A stretch of DNA of 64,000 nt from Yeosuana sp043876835 (lineage in GTDB: Bacteria; Bacteroidota; Bacteroidia; Flavobacteriales; Flavobacteriaceae), in contig NZ_JBAWJZ010000001.1 of NCBI RefSeq assembly GCF_043876835.1, positions 513,929 through 577,928 of the forward strand. The letters run 5' to 3'. A model generated the notes under the pieces. It was not told the origin of the DNA. It made no database searches and saw only the letters and a list, made by a program, of their open reading frames with translations. Positions within the stretch are counted from its first letter, which is position 1; each line of letters begins with the position of its first letter. Shown piece after piece: positions 25,687-35,075 of this stretch. A program made the position numbers and the translations under genes.

Positions 25687-26361
25687 TTAATTCATACGTT
25701 TAACTCTACCACCAAGAACCCTGCTTTCGTTAACGGTTTCTGGATTTCCATAAATAAACACATCACCACCTGCCCTAATTTTTACATCTACAATTTTTGT
25801 AGCATTTATATAAGCTTCTCCGGCTGCGTTAATTGAAACGTCGGTTTTTTCTGTTTCATTTTTTTCACCTTTAAAAATACCACCGGTAAGTAAAGAAATG
25901 TTTTGATTTTTAGATGTACCTGAAACCTCTATAATTCCTCCAGAAACAGCTTTAGCATTTAAATATGATACGTCACATATAACATCAACCTTTCCTCCTT
26001 CTTGAGTTCTTAAATCTATTTCAAACTGTTTGATAACATCTTTTGAATAAATTTTAGAGCCCTCATTAACATCGAGAACATCTACGTTTGTGTAGTATAA
26101 AGTTACTTTGGTTTCGCTTCCATCAAAAATTTGTTCAAGGTTCATTTTTATTTTAAGCTTTCCATTTTTATTATTAACAAGAACATCTGAGGTGTTTTTC
26201 CCAGAAATAATCACTTTATTCTCGTTTGATTTAATTAATTCAACTTCTATTAAATCATACACTTTAAGCTCTGTAAATTCTCCAATTGTTTTTTCTAAGG
26301 AATTTTGAGCAGTTAAAGTTAAAGTACAAATTAGGGCAATGAGTGTAATTAAGTTTTTCAT
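25687..26361 (-). CDS. DUF2807 (GIN-domain) secreted beta-helix protein
   Basis: 224 residues. A signal peptide is cleaved near TLTAQ. The rest follows the DUF2807 'putative auto-transporter adhesin, head GIN' pattern: FTELKVYDLIEVELIKS near the N-terminus, then short beta-strand repeats (GKVDVICDVSYLNAKAVSGGIIEVSG; INAAGEAYINATKIVDVKIRAGGDVFIYGNP). These proteins are common in Bacteroidota, exported, and of unknown function. It lies 91 bases downstream of rnr on the same strand, with only a weak inverted repeat in between. Confidence 0.75.
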   Translation of the reverse strand: MKNLITLIALICTLTLTAQNSLEKTIGEFTELKVYDLIEVELIKSNENKVIISGKNTSDVLVNNKNGKLKIKMNLEQIFDGSETKVTLYYTNVDVLDVNEGSKIYSKDVIKQFEIDLRTQEGGKVDVICDVSYLNAKAVSGGIIEVSGTSKNQNISLLTGGIFKGEKNETEKTDVSINAAGEAYINATKIVDVKIRAGGDVFIYGNPETVNESRVLGGRVKRMN

Positions 26362-26392
26362 CTGTTTTATTTTGTTTTAATAGGTCAGATAT

Positions 26393-26421
26393 AACATCCT
26401 TAATTAATTTTAAAGGATGTT
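26393..26421 (-). terminator. Possible weak terminator after rnr
   Basis: AACATCCTT and AAGGATGTT form a 9-bp stem. It lacks a U tract in the rnr direction, so read-through into the DUF2807 gene is plausible. Confidence 0.35.
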
Positions 26422-26452
26422 TTATTGTTTTATAACGTAAAGTTATCAAAAA

Positions 26453-28642
26453 TTATTCCTCTTTTTTCCCAATTAAATTAAAATCTAAATGCTTTTTAAC
26501 CAAATCTGTGTTTTTTACTTTAACAATAACCTCATCACCAAGTTGGTACATATTTTTTGTGTTTCTTCCTACTAAAGCATATTGTGTTTCATCAAATGCA
26601 TAATGGTCATCCTTCATATCTCGTACACTAACCATACCCTCACATTTATTTGATATTATTTCTACATAAATACCCCAATCTGTCACACCCGAAATAACCC
26701 CTAAAAAAGTTTCATCTTTATGATCTTCCATAAAACGAATCTGCATGTATTTTATAGAGTCCCTTTCTGCTTTTGTTGCCAGATTTTCCATATTACTGGA
26801 ATGGTTGCATTTATCTTCATAAATATCTTCATTTACCGATTTTCCTCTATCAAGATATAATTGCAATAAACGATGAGCCATCACATCTGGGTAACGTCGA
26901 ATAGGAGATGTAAAATGACTGTAATAATCGAAAGCTAAACCGTAATGACCAATATTATGGGTAGTATATTCAGCTTTACTCATACTTCGAATCGTTAAGG
27001 TATCAACTAGATTTTGCTCTTTTTTACCTACCACACTTTGTAATAAATTATTCAATGAAGCGGTAGTGGTTTTTCTGTCTTTAAAATTTAATTTATATCC
27101 AAATTTTGAAACAATGCCTTGTAAAGCAGCTAGTTTACTTACATCGGGCTCATCATGTACACGATATATAAATGTTTTTTTAGGTGATTTTTTACCAATA
27201 AATTCAGCTACTTTTTTATTTGCAAGCAGCATAAATTCTTCAATTAATTTATTAGCATCTTTACTGCTTTTAAAGAAAACACCAATTGGGTTTGCTTCGG
27301 CATCTAAATCGAATTTTACTTCTACCTTATCAAAAGAAATAGCACCATCTATCATACGTTTTTTTCGCATTATTTTTGCTAATTCATCCAATTTTAAAAC
27401 AGCTTCTGCAATTTCTGGTTTAGTTTGGTAAGCATTACCTGTTAAAGATACTTCTTGTGGAATGTTATTGGAATTAGATTCAATAATAGCTTGAGCTTCT
27501 TCATAAGCAAAACGTGCATCGCTATATGTTACAGTTCTTCCAAACCATTCATTTTTTACTTCTGCTTTGTCGTTTATTTGAAAAATTGCAGAAAAAGTAT
27601 ATTTTTCCTCGTTAGGTCTTAAAGAACAAGCATTGTTTGATAATACTTCCGGAAGCATTGGTACAACTCTGTCTACTAAATAAACTGAGGTTGCTCGCTC
27701 ATAGGCTTCATCATCTAAAACAGTTCCTTCTTTTACATAATGGGATACATCTGCTATATGAATCCCTATTTCAAAAAGACCATTTTTTAAAATTTGAAAA
27801 GATAAAGCATCATCAAAATCTTTAGCATCTTTTGGGTCAATTGTAAAAGTTAAAACATCACGCATGTCCCTGCGCTTTTCAATTTCCTCTTTAGTTATAG
27901 ATGTATCTAATTTATTTGCAAATTCTTCTACTTCGTGTGGAAATTCATAAGGTAAACCATATTCTGCTAAAATAGAATGAATTTCTGTGTTATGTTCTCC
28001 TGGTTTTCCCAATACTTTTAAAACTTTTCCATAAGGAGAATCTGCATTTTCTGGCCAATCCTCTAATTCAACCAAAACCTTATCTCCATCTTCTGCTTTA
28101 TTTATTTTATTTATAGGGATGAAAATATCTTTATACATTTTTGTATTATCAACAATAACAAATGCATATTTTTCATGTAACTGAATAACACCAACATACT
28201 CATTTTTAGCACGCTTTATTATTTGTGTAATTTCACCTTCCATGTTTCCACGTTTACGACGTTTGTAAACGTAAAATTCTACTTCATCACCATTTAAAGC
28301 TTTATTAATATTGTTTGAAGCAATAAATACATCTTCATCAAAATCATCACTAATTACATAACCAGATCCTTTCACAGAGATATCTAAAATACCTGTATGA
28401 TATTCTGTTGTTATAATGGCTTTAAATTTTCCTCTTTCAACTTCTTCTATTTCTTTTTGAGCAGTTAAAGCATGTAACTTTTTTATAATTTGATTTCTGC
28501 TACTAGCATCATTTACACCTAATTTAGCAGCAATTTGTTTATAATTAAAACTTTGATTTCTTTCTTTTTTTAAAATACTAAGAATAGTACTTGTAAGATT
28601 GGAAATACCTTTACTGGATTTCCCTTTTTTCTTTCTTGTCAT
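26453..28642 (-). CDS. rnr: Ribonuclease R
   Basis: 729 residues. An N-terminal winged-helix/OB region (about 1-150) with LGVNDASSRNQIIKKL is followed by cold-shock-type domains. The RNB catalytic domain (about 250-590) carries the metal-binding TIDPKDAKDFDDALS, and a C-terminal S1 domain (about 640-725: GVISGVTDWGIYVEI) completes it. The enzyme degrades structured RNA 3' to 5' and takes part in RNA quality control. It lacks the long basic C-terminal tail of E. coli RNase R. Confidence 0.95.
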   Translation of the reverse strand: MTRKKKGKSSKGISNLTSTILSILKKERNQSFNYKQIAAKLGVNDASSRNQIIKKLHALTAQKEIEEVERGKFKAIITTEYHTGILDISVKGSGYVISDDFDEDVFIASNNINKALNGDEVEFYVYKRRKRGNMEGEITQIIKRAKNEYVGVIQLHEKYAFVIVDNTKMYKDIFIPINKINKAEDGDKVLVELEDWPENADSPYGKVLKVLGKPGEHNTEIHSILAEYGLPYEFPHEVEEFANKLDTSITKEEIEKRRDMRDVLTFTIDPKDAKDFDDALSFQILKNGLFEIGIHIADVSHYVKEGTVLDDEAYERATSVYLVDRVVPMLPEVLSNNACSLRPNEEKYTFSAIFQINDKAEVKNEWFGRTVTYSDARFAYEEAQAIIESNSNNIPQEVSLTGNAYQTKPEIAEAVLKLDELAKIMRKKRMIDGAISFDKVEVKFDLDAEANPIGVFFKSSKDANKLIEEFMLLANKKVAEFIGKKSPKKTFIYRVHDEPDVSKLAALQGIVSKFGYKLNFKDRKTTTASLNNLLQSVVGKKEQNLVDTLTIRSMSKAEYTTHNIGHYGLAFDYYSHFTSPIRRYPDVMAHRLLQLYLDRGKSVNEDIYEDKCNHSSNMENLATKAERDSIKYMQIRFMEDHKDETFLGVISGVTDWGIYVEIISNKCEGMVSVRDMKDDHYAFDETQYALVGRNTKNMYQLGDEVIVKVKNTDLVKKHLDFNLIGKKEE

Positions 28643-28736
28643 TTATTTTTTTGTAATCATATTCCTTTCCTAAGATACAGGAAATTGTGTTATTTAATAG
28701 CGTTATTTTAGGAGAAGATTTGCTATTTATTTTTTA

Positions 28737-28744
28737 CAAAGTTA
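28737..28744 (-). promoter_or_regulatory. Possible rnr -7 promoter box
   Basis: TAACTTTG on the minus strand is an exact TAnnTTTG match, about 95 bases before the rnr ATG. No -33 TTG is seen. Confidence 0.35.
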
Positions 28745-29239
28745 CGTTTTAATTATTAAAGCATATTTAGGAAATGTTATATTAAGTTAAAATGATGTTA
28801 TTAACCATATATATTATATCAAATATTTCTTTTTAAAATTTAAAAAAATTATGATGTTTATTATAGTGTGTTAATAAGTCTTATAACTTTTTGATAATAT
28901 ATTTTGATTACAATTTATTTACCTTCTATTAATAATTAATTAACAATGTAAATTATTTTAAAAGCTTCATTTTTAATGATTTTATATTTTATATAAACAG
29001 TTGTTAACAACTAAAATTCATTATGTTTTGGTAACAACTATTTTTACTTTTAATGTTTGTATGTGTTAAAATTTAACTCATAAAAAATATAAAAAAAATT
29101 ACTTAAAAATTAGGTGAGTTAAATTTGATTTTTGTTTATAAAAATGATTGGATTTACAATATTTTAGTTATAAAAATTAACAACCAGTTATCAACAAGTA
29201 ATCAATACTATTATAAACTAAAATAATAAGTCTTTTTAT

Positions 29240-29247
29240 TACCTTTA
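29240..29247 (+). promoter_or_regulatory. Possible rpiB -7 promoter box
   Basis: TACCTTTA matches seven of the eight positions of TAnnTTTG and lies 21 bases before the rpiB ATG. Confidence 0.35.
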
Positions 29248-29268
29248 CACCTTTAAAAAATATATATA

Positions 29269-29703
29269 ATGACTATTTCAATTGGTAATGACCACGCTGG
29301 TGTAGAATATAAGTTTGCTATTTTAAATCATTTAGAGTCAAAAGGTTATAAGGTTATTAATTATGGAACAGATACTTTAGGTAGTGTAGATTACCCAGAT
29401 TTTGTACATCCAGTAGCTAATGATGTTGAAAATAAAAAAGCAGATTTCGGTATTATAGTTTGTGGTAGTGGTAATGGTGCTAATATGACTGCTAATAAAC
29501 ATCAAGGTATTCGTTCTGCTTTATGTTGGACCAAAGAAATTGTTACTCTTGCCAGACAACATAATAATGCCAATATTTTAAGCATTCCTGCAAGATTTAC
29601 AGCATTACAGCAAGTTATAGAAATGGTTGATACTTTTTTAGAAACAGCTTTTGAAGGTGGTCGTCACCAAGCGCGTATTGATAAAATACCTACTTCTTGT
29701 TAA
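29269..29703 (+). CDS. rpiB: Ribose-5-phosphate isomerase B
   Basis: 144 residues, standard RpiB length. Motifs are ISIGNDHAGVEYK at the N-terminus, GTDTLGSVDYPDF, and the catalytic loop IIVCGSGNGANMTANKHQGIR with the active-site Cys near residue 66. The enzyme interconverts ribose 5-phosphate and ribulose 5-phosphate in the pentose phosphate pathway. Its TAA is immediately followed by the ATG of the CDF transporter, so the pair is co-transcribed. Confidence 0.93.
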   Translation: MTISIGNDHAGVEYKFAILNHLESKGYKVINYGTDTLGSVDYPDFVHPVANDVENKKADFGIIVCGSGNGANMTANKHQGIRSALCWTKEIVTLARQHNNANILSIPARFTALQQVIEMVDTFLETAFEGGRHQARIDKIPTSC

Positions 29704-30621
29704 ATGAGTAATACACATTCGCACACACATAATCATTCACATGGAAAATTAAAAGGAAGGAACCTTTTTATATCTATTTTTTTAAATATTCTTATTACAA
29801 CCGCACAAGTAATAGGAGGTTTGGTTTCTGGAAGTTTATCTTTATTAAGTGATGCTCTTCATAATTTTACAGATGTTATCTCACTTATAGTAAGTTATAT
29901 AGCTACTGTTTTAGCTGGAAAATCAGCGTCATTACATAAAACTTTTGGTTATAAACGAGCAGAAATTTTAGCGGCTTTTGTAAACGCAGCTACTTTAATT
30001 ATAGTAGCTGTTTTATTAATAAAAGAAGCTATAATAAGATTTCAGCATCCTCATATTATAGAATCTGGTATTGTTATTTGGTTATCATTACTTGGTATTA
30101 TTGTAAATGGGCTTAGTGTATTGTTATTAAAAAGTGATTCAGAAAAAAACATGAATATGCGATCTGCATATTTACATTTATTAACAGATATGTTAGCAAG
30201 TGTTGCCGTGTTAATAGGTGGGCTACTAATGAAATTTTATGAAATATATTGGGTAGATAGTGCATTAACACTAGTTATTGCATTATATTTAGTTTGGGTA
30301 GGTTTTGATTTATTAAAAGACTCATTTCATGTGTTAATGCTTTTTGCTCCAGAAAATGTTCCTGTAAAAGATATTGTAAAAGAAGTACAGTTATTAGATG
30401 AAGTTAAAAACGTACATCATGTGCATGTTTGGCAATTAAATGAAGAAGAAACCCATTTTGAAGCACATATTGATTTTCATAATGATATTAGCCTGTCTCA
30501 ATTTGATGCAATTTTAGTTAAAATTGAAGAGTTACTGTATCATAAATTTCATATTAATCATGTGAATATTCAGCCTGAATTTGGAAAGTGTGGTCCAAAA
30601 GATATTATTGTACAGGATTAA
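29704..30621 (+). CDS. czcD: Cation diffusion facilitator (Zn/Co/Cd efflux) transporter
   Basis: 305 residues. The His-rich N-terminus (HSHTHNHSHG) is typical of zinc CDF proteins. Six membrane helices carry the metal-site signatures SLLSDALHNFTDV (HxxxD-type site in helix II) and YLHLLTDMLASVAVL (helix V). A cytoplasmic ferredoxin-like domain with VKNVHHVHVWQLNEEETHFEAHI closes the protein. It exports divalent cations in exchange for protons. Translationally adjacent to rpiB and followed 30 bases on by a GNAT gene. Confidence 0.92.
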   Translation: MSNTHSHTHNHSHGKLKGRNLFISIFLNILITTAQVIGGLVSGSLSLLSDALHNFTDVISLIVSYIATVLAGKSASLHKTFGYKRAEILAAFVNAATLIIVAVLLIKEAIIRFQHPHIIESGIVIWLSLLGIIVNGLSVLLLKSDSEKNMNMRSAYLHLLTDMLASVAVLIGGLLMKFYEIYWVDSALTLVIALYLVWVGFDLLKDSFHVLMLFAPENVPVKDIVKEVQLLDEVKNVHHVHVWQLNEEETHFEAHIDFHNDISLSQFDAILVKIEELLYHKFHINHVNIQPEFGKCGPKDIIVQD

Positions 30622-30651
30622 TACATAAGTATATTTTTTATACAAAAAGGC

Positions 30652-31095
30652 ATGTTAGAAATTCAAATCAAATCATTTCCTGAATTAACTACTCAAGAAT
30701 TATATGATGTTTTACAACTTAGAAGTGAGGTTTTTGTAGTAGAACAGAATTGTGTATATCAGGATATTGATGGGAAAGACCAAAAAGCACTACATGTTTT
30801 AGGTATTAAAAATAACCAACTTGTAGCTTATACACGACTTTTTAAACCAGGTGATTATTTAGAATATGCGTGTATAGGTAGAGTAGTGGTTGTAAAAAAC
30901 CAACGCCAATATAAATATGGTTATGATATTATGAACGCTTCAATTGAAGCTATAAAAAATTATTTTAATCAAACTATAATTAAAATTTCAGCTCAAGCCT
31001 ATTTAAAAGGTTTCTATAATAATTTAGGGTTTAAAGAAGTAGGAGATGAGTATCTTGAAGATGATATTCCGCATATTGCAATGATTAAAAAATAA
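30652..31095 (+). CDS. ElaA-type GNAT acetyltransferase
   Basis: 147 residues. The LRSEVFVVEQNCVYQDIDGKD segment is the ElaA signature. The acetyl-CoA loop follows in the family variant IGRVVVVKNQRQYKYGYDIM, then the late strand YLKGFYNNLGFKEVGDEYLEDDIPHIAM. The substrate is unknown. Probably the third gene of the rpiB transcript; it ends 5 bases from the convergent LRR gene. Confidence 0.85.
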   Translation: MLEIQIKSFPELTTQELYDVLQLRSEVFVVEQNCVYQDIDGKDQKALHVLGIKNNQLVAYTRLFKPGDYLEYACIGRVVVVKNQRQYKYGYDIMNASIEAIKNYFNQTIIKISAQAYLKGFYNNLGFKEVGDEYLEDDIPHIAMIKK

Positions 31096-31100
31096 TACTT

Positions 31101-32504
31101 TTATCTTTTTAAGGTAAAGTGACCTTTTAAAACGTCTCCACTGTTAAAAGTGATAATATACCAATAATCATTGGTTTCCAAAAGTTTTCCATTAAATGTT
31201 CCGTTCCAGCCAACGTTTGAAGGTAGAGATTTTAGTAATTTACCATAATGATCAAAAATATTTACCTTCTTAATATTATTTGTAAAATCTCTAACTAACC
31301 ACAAATCATGGTTACCGTCATTATTAGGGGTAAAGTATTTAGGAATGTAATATTCATCCGTTGTTATTAACACATTGAAACTACTTTCGTTACTACTGCA
31401 AACCGTAGAATTGTAAATATATATAGTTTGTGATGTATTTATAACATCTCCTGCAAACAAAGTATTTCCAGTTCCGCCAGAACCTGTATAATATGAGCCG
31501 TAAGTGAGTGTTGGAAGTGTATAACTAACCCCAATAAAATCATTTAAAGAATCAACGTTTACAAACACATTACAATCATTAGGTGAGTTTACATAATTAG
31601 TAAATGAATAAGGTTGCCAGTTTGAATGATTTGAAGAGGCATTATCAACAACGACGCAACTTAAATTGATATTGTTTGAAAAATCAAAAGCATTTATACT
31701 ATTATTATTTCCGTTTTTGATATTCAAGCTACATAAATTATTATTAGAACAATCAATATCTGTTAACTGATTATTTTGAGTTAAATCTAAATCTGTTAAG
31801 TTGTTATAACTAACATCTATAAAATCTAAAAGTTTGTTATTATAGGTATTTATAGTATTGATTTGATTCAGGCTACAATCAAAATGAATAAGACCAATAT
31901 TATTACTAATATCTAAATCTGTTAAGTTGTTAGAACTAAGATTTATATAGTCTAGGTTACTATTTTTTAATAAGTTAATATTATTAACTTGGTTATTTTC
32001 AAGGCTTAATACATTTAAAGATATGTTATTTGAAACATCAAGATTGGCTAATTGGTTGTTACCGCAAACCAGTGAAATCAACTTTGAATTTTTACTAATA
32101 TCTAAAACATTTAGTTGATTATTTGCACACCAAAAAATCTGTAAATTAATTAAGGACGATATGTCTAAAGTAGAAACGAAATTATTACTGCAAAACAACT
32201 GAATTAAGTTTATGTTTTTAGAAACATCTAAAGTATTTAAAAGGTTGTTTTCGCAACCCAATATTGTTAAACCTAAAAAGTCTTCAATTCCTGTTAGGTC
32301 TGCAATGTTTTTTGCATTCAAATTTAAACTTGAAATGTTGCTGATATTTGTTGTTGGAACCAAATCGTCTAAAGGACCAAAATCGAAACCCAAATCAATT
32401 AAAGTTTGTTCAAAATTATCGTCAGGCACAAATGTGTTTTGAGATAAGCCACAAACGCTTAGTATTAGGAAAGAATACACACATACTACGTTTTTTATTC
32501 TCAA
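31101..32504 (-). CDS. Leucine-rich-repeat surface protein with T9SS type B sorting domain
   Basis: 467 residues. After a signal peptide (to about 20) roughly ten repeats of 20-21 residues occupy about 60-290, with the pattern LxxLxCxxNxLxxLDISxN. Several have Cys at the same position, so they can form a stacked cysteine ladder like that of listerial InlJ. The C-terminus (about 385-467: YFTPNNDGNHDLWLV, VNIFDHYGKLL, GWNGTFNGKLL, GHFTLKR) is a type B (gliding-motility-type) T9SS sorting domain. The product is therefore exported and probably displayed or released, perhaps as an adhesin. It follows the OmpA gene by 18 bases. Confidence 0.85.
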   Translation of the reverse strand: MRIKNVVCVYSFLILSVCGLSQNTFVPDDNFEQTLIDLGFDFGPLDDLVPTTNISNISSLNLNAKNIADLTGIEDFLGLTILGCENNLLNTLDVSKNINLIQLFCSNNFVSTLDISSLINLQIFWCANNQLNVLDISKNSKLISLVCGNNQLANLDVSNNISLNVLSLENNQVNNINLLKNSNLDYINLSSNNLTDLDISNNIGLIHFDCSLNQINTINTYNNKLLDFIDVSYNNLTDLDLTQNNQLTDIDCSNNNLCSLNIKNGNNNSINAFDFSNNINLSCVVVDNASSNHSNWQPYSFTNYVNSPNDCNVFVNVDSLNDFIGVSYTLPTLTYGSYYTGSGGTGNTLFAGDVINTSQTIYIYNSTVCSSNESSFNVLITTDEYYIPKYFTPNNDGNHDLWLVRDFTNNIKKVNIFDHYGKLLKSLPSNVGWNGTFNGKLLETNDYWYIITFNSGDVLKGHFTLKR

Positions 32505-32522
32505 ACTAAAAGGATTATGTTA

Positions 32523-33368
32523 TTAGGGTTCCTTTACATAGGTAATTAAAATTTCAACACGTCTGTCGTCTTTAGGATCACCACCTAAAGGAAATAAACG
32601 TCTTAAACCTACATATTTCATGCGTTTTGGGTTTACACCTTTTTTAACAAAATAATCGTAAACAAACTTAGCTCTTGCTACAGACAGGTTTCTTTTTTTT
32701 GTTTTTCTATCAACAGCATCCCTGCTAAACTGAGTACAACAAACATGGCCTTGAATAGTGAAATAAATATCTGTTCTTTCAACCAAAGATTTAGCAATAT
32801 CTTCTAATGTTTTTTTAGACTCGGGCATAATAACACTGTAACCTGTTTTAAATAAAATGTTTTCAAAAACAATTTTATCACCAATCTTTAGCTTTCCTTT
32901 AATTTGTTCAGTAACATTTTTTTTAGGTTCAGTTGTTACAACTTGTTGTTCTTCAACCTTTTTTTCAGGTTTAGGTTTAACAATTATTTCAACTTTTCGA
33001 TTTAAACCTCTAATTTTTAAAACATCAGTTTCGTCAACAATTTTTAGTAAAATTTCACCCTTACCATCAACATTGGTAATTAAGGATTCGCTTATTTCGT
33101 TATTAGCAAAAATAGCTTTAATCGCATTGGCTCGATCTTGAGAAAGTTTTAGATTGTATTCTGAAGCACCTATATCATCGCAAAAACCATAAATGGAGAT
33201 AGATTCAATATCCATATCCGATAGTTTTGAAATGAATAATAATAAACGGTTTTCTTCAGTAATAACAACGTCATATTTATCTGTTTCAAAATAAACCTCA
33301 TGAGTTAGTTCATTTTGAGCATAGACACATTGAATGGCCAATATGACACATAAAAATAGTTTATTCAT
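32523..33368 (-). CDS. OmpA-family protein with two OmpA-like domains
   Basis: 281 residues from the ATG at 33368, which begins a signal peptide (MNKLFLCVILAIQCVYAQ); an upstream in-frame ATG adds 20 residues without signal character. The first OmpA-like half (about 25-110) has YFETDKYDV and ISIYGFCDDIG. A Pro/Glu/Lys linker follows. The second (about 165-280) has ILFKTGYSVIMPES, FTIQGHVCCTQFSRDA, LSVARAKFVYDYFVKKG and DRRVEI. Such domains bind peptidoglycan from the periplasm. Located between the S41 protease and the LRR gene on one strand. Confidence 0.82.
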   Translation of the reverse strand: MNKLFLCVILAIQCVYAQNELTHEVYFETDKYDVVITEENRLLLFISKLSDMDIESISIYGFCDDIGASEYNLKLSQDRANAIKAIFANNEISESLITNVDGKGEILLKIVDETDVLKIRGLNRKVEIIVKPKPEKKVEEQQVVTTEPKKNVTEQIKGKLKIGDKIVFENILFKTGYSVIMPESKKTLEDIAKSLVERTDIYFTIQGHVCCTQFSRDAVDRKTKKRNLSVARAKFVYDYFVKKGVNPKRMKYVGLRRLFPLGGDPKDDRRVEILITYVKEP

Positions 33369-33429
33369 TACTCGAGGCGCATAATAATTTATAAATATAC
33401 TATTTTTAATTATTTGTTTAACGCTCAAA

Positions 33430-35064
33430 CTACCTTAAATACTCTAGATAAGCTGTTGGGCTTGCAAGAATTTCTGAAGCTTTCTTTATTTCAGGATCAT
33501 GGAGTTTTAAATAGTCATACAATCCTTCTCTGTAAACATAACGCTTAACAATGTCTTCCGTTAAGAGTTTTGTTATATAATCTTTATTGGCATCTAAAGC
33601 AGAGATTTTTGCTTTATTTAAACTGGAAATCAGCGTGTTGTAATCTGTTTTAATAGCAGAATCCAAATCTTCTTTTTTAGCTTCATCAATAGCTTTTTTA
33701 AGTGCTTTTTCGGTGTTGGTTTCAAAAGAAAATGAATTTGTTTTTAAAAATGTTTTAAAACTTTCAAAATCAGAATCGGTTAACTTAAAATCATTTACAT
33801 TTTCAACTTTGTTTTTGTAGTAATAATTGGTTGAGAAGTCAAATATTAAGTTGTCATTTTCAATTGCATTTGTTAAAGCAGTGTTTTTTGAACCACTCAT
33901 AACTTCATCTGGAAAAATACCTCCACCATCAAATACTTTTCTTCCGTTTTTGGTTTTGTATTCATTGTAATTTTCCTGTTTTACACGAATAGCTTCCCCT
34001 TTTTCGTTTCTGTGCCAATAATCTAATGCCTGAATACATCTTCCAGATGGTGTGTAATATCTTGAAATAGTTATTTTTAATTGTGTGCCATAAGTTAATA
34101 GTTTAGGGCGTTGCACTAATCCTTTTCCAAAACTTCTAGAACCAACTATAACTGCACGATCTAAATCTTGTAATGAACCAGAGACTATTTCACTTGCAGA
34201 AGCGCTATTTCCGTCGATAAGAATCACCAAAGGAATTTCGGTATCAATCGGGTCTTTTTGTGTGTAATAAGTGCGATTGTATTTTTTTACTTTTGATTTG
34301 GTTGTAACTACCAATTGGCCTTTAGGCACAAACATATTTACAATATCTATAGCTTCATTTACTAATCCGCCTGGGTTTCCTCTTAAATCTAAAACCAAAC
34401 GTTTAGCACCTTGTGCTTTCAAATCTCTGATGGCATAACTTGTTTGGGAAGCAGCTTTCTCGCTAAACTGACTTAAAACAATGTAACCCGTTTTGTCATT
34501 AATCATTGAAAAATGAGGAACCGCATTAATTTCCACTTCAGCACGATTTATAGTAGCTGTTTTAGTGCTTCCTTGTCTTTTATAAGTAACTTCAACAGGG
34601 GTTCCTGGAGCTCCTTTTAACAATTCACCAGCATCATCTTTATAATTAGCAACAATTGTATTTCCTACTTTAATAATTTCGTCACCAGCTTTTAACCCAG
34701 CTTTATCTGCCGGATAGTCTTTATAAGGCTCAACAATTACCAATTTATCTTTAAGGGTTCTTACTTTGGCTCCAATACCTATATAGTCTCCCGTGTTATT
34801 TATTCTAGCAGCTTCTACATCCTGCTCATTCATAAAGTTGGTGTAAGGATCTAAATCTTTAAGCATGCTCTTAATGGCGGTATCCATTAAGTCTCCGGGA
34901 TTCGTATCATCTACATAATTCATGTTCACCTCCTTAAACAAGGTGGTGAAAATTTCTATTTGTTTCGCAATTTCAAAAAAGTCATTTTGAAAGGCAGTTC
35001 CAGCTATAAAAATAATCAGCGCTAATACTGGAATAACCATCTTTTTTTTAAAAATCTGCTTCAT
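33430..35064 (-). CDS. S41 carboxy-terminal processing peptidase
   Basis: 544 residues with an N-terminal membrane anchor (about 8-25). A PDZ domain lies at about 80-165 (YIGIGAKVRTLKDKLVIVEPYKDYPADKAGLKAGDEI). The S41 core has DLRGNPGGLV, the Ser nucleophile in DGNSASASEIVSGSLQD and the general-base Lys in GSRSFGKGLVQ. About 150 extra residues follow. CtpA-type enzymes trim envelope proteins in the periplasm. It starts 11 bases after rnpA, so the two are co-transcribed. Confidence 0.92.
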   Translation of the reverse strand: MKQIFKKKMVIPVLALIIFIAGTAFQNDFFEIAKQIEIFTTLFKEVNMNYVDDTNPGDLMDTAIKSMLKDLDPYTNFMNEQDVEAARINNTGDYIGIGAKVRTLKDKLVIVEPYKDYPADKAGLKAGDEIIKVGNTIVANYKDDAGELLKGAPGTPVEVTYKRQGSTKTATINRAEVEINAVPHFSMINDKTGYIVLSQFSEKAASQTSYAIRDLKAQGAKRLVLDLRGNPGGLVNEAIDIVNMFVPKGQLVVTTKSKVKKYNRTYYTQKDPIDTEIPLVILIDGNSASASEIVSGSLQDLDRAVIVGSRSFGKGLVQRPKLLTYGTQLKITISRYYTPSGRCIQALDYWHRNEKGEAIRVKQENYNEYKTKNGRKVFDGGGIFPDEVMSGSKNTALTNAIENDNLIFDFSTNYYYKNKVENVNDFKLTDSDFESFKTFLKTNSFSFETNTEKALKKAIDEAKKEDLDSAIKTDYNTLISSLNKAKISALDANKDYITKLLTEDIVKRYVYREGLYDYLKLHDPEIKKASEILASPTAYLEYLR

Positions 35065-35075
35065 TTTAATGGGGT

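Larger units (their letters stand above)
28643..29268. other. 626-bp AT-rich intergenic region between divergent rnr and rpiB
   Basis: No ORF or recognisable RNA gene. A TAACTTTG -7 box on the minus strand at 28737-28744 suits rnr, and TACCTTTA at 29240-29247 on plus suits rpiB. Between them lie a perfect 14-bp palindrome AGTTGTTAACAACT (28999-29012) and several further AACAAC/AACAA sites on the plus strand near 29031, 29177 and 29192. One of these, TTATCAACA at 29188-29196, is one base off the DnaA-box consensus TTATCCACA. Function is unknown. Confidence 0.6.

Noticed and set aside
29188..29196. TTATCAACA as proof of oriC
   Set aside because: A single one-mismatch DnaA box in AT-rich DNA is expected by chance; reported only as part of the gap description.
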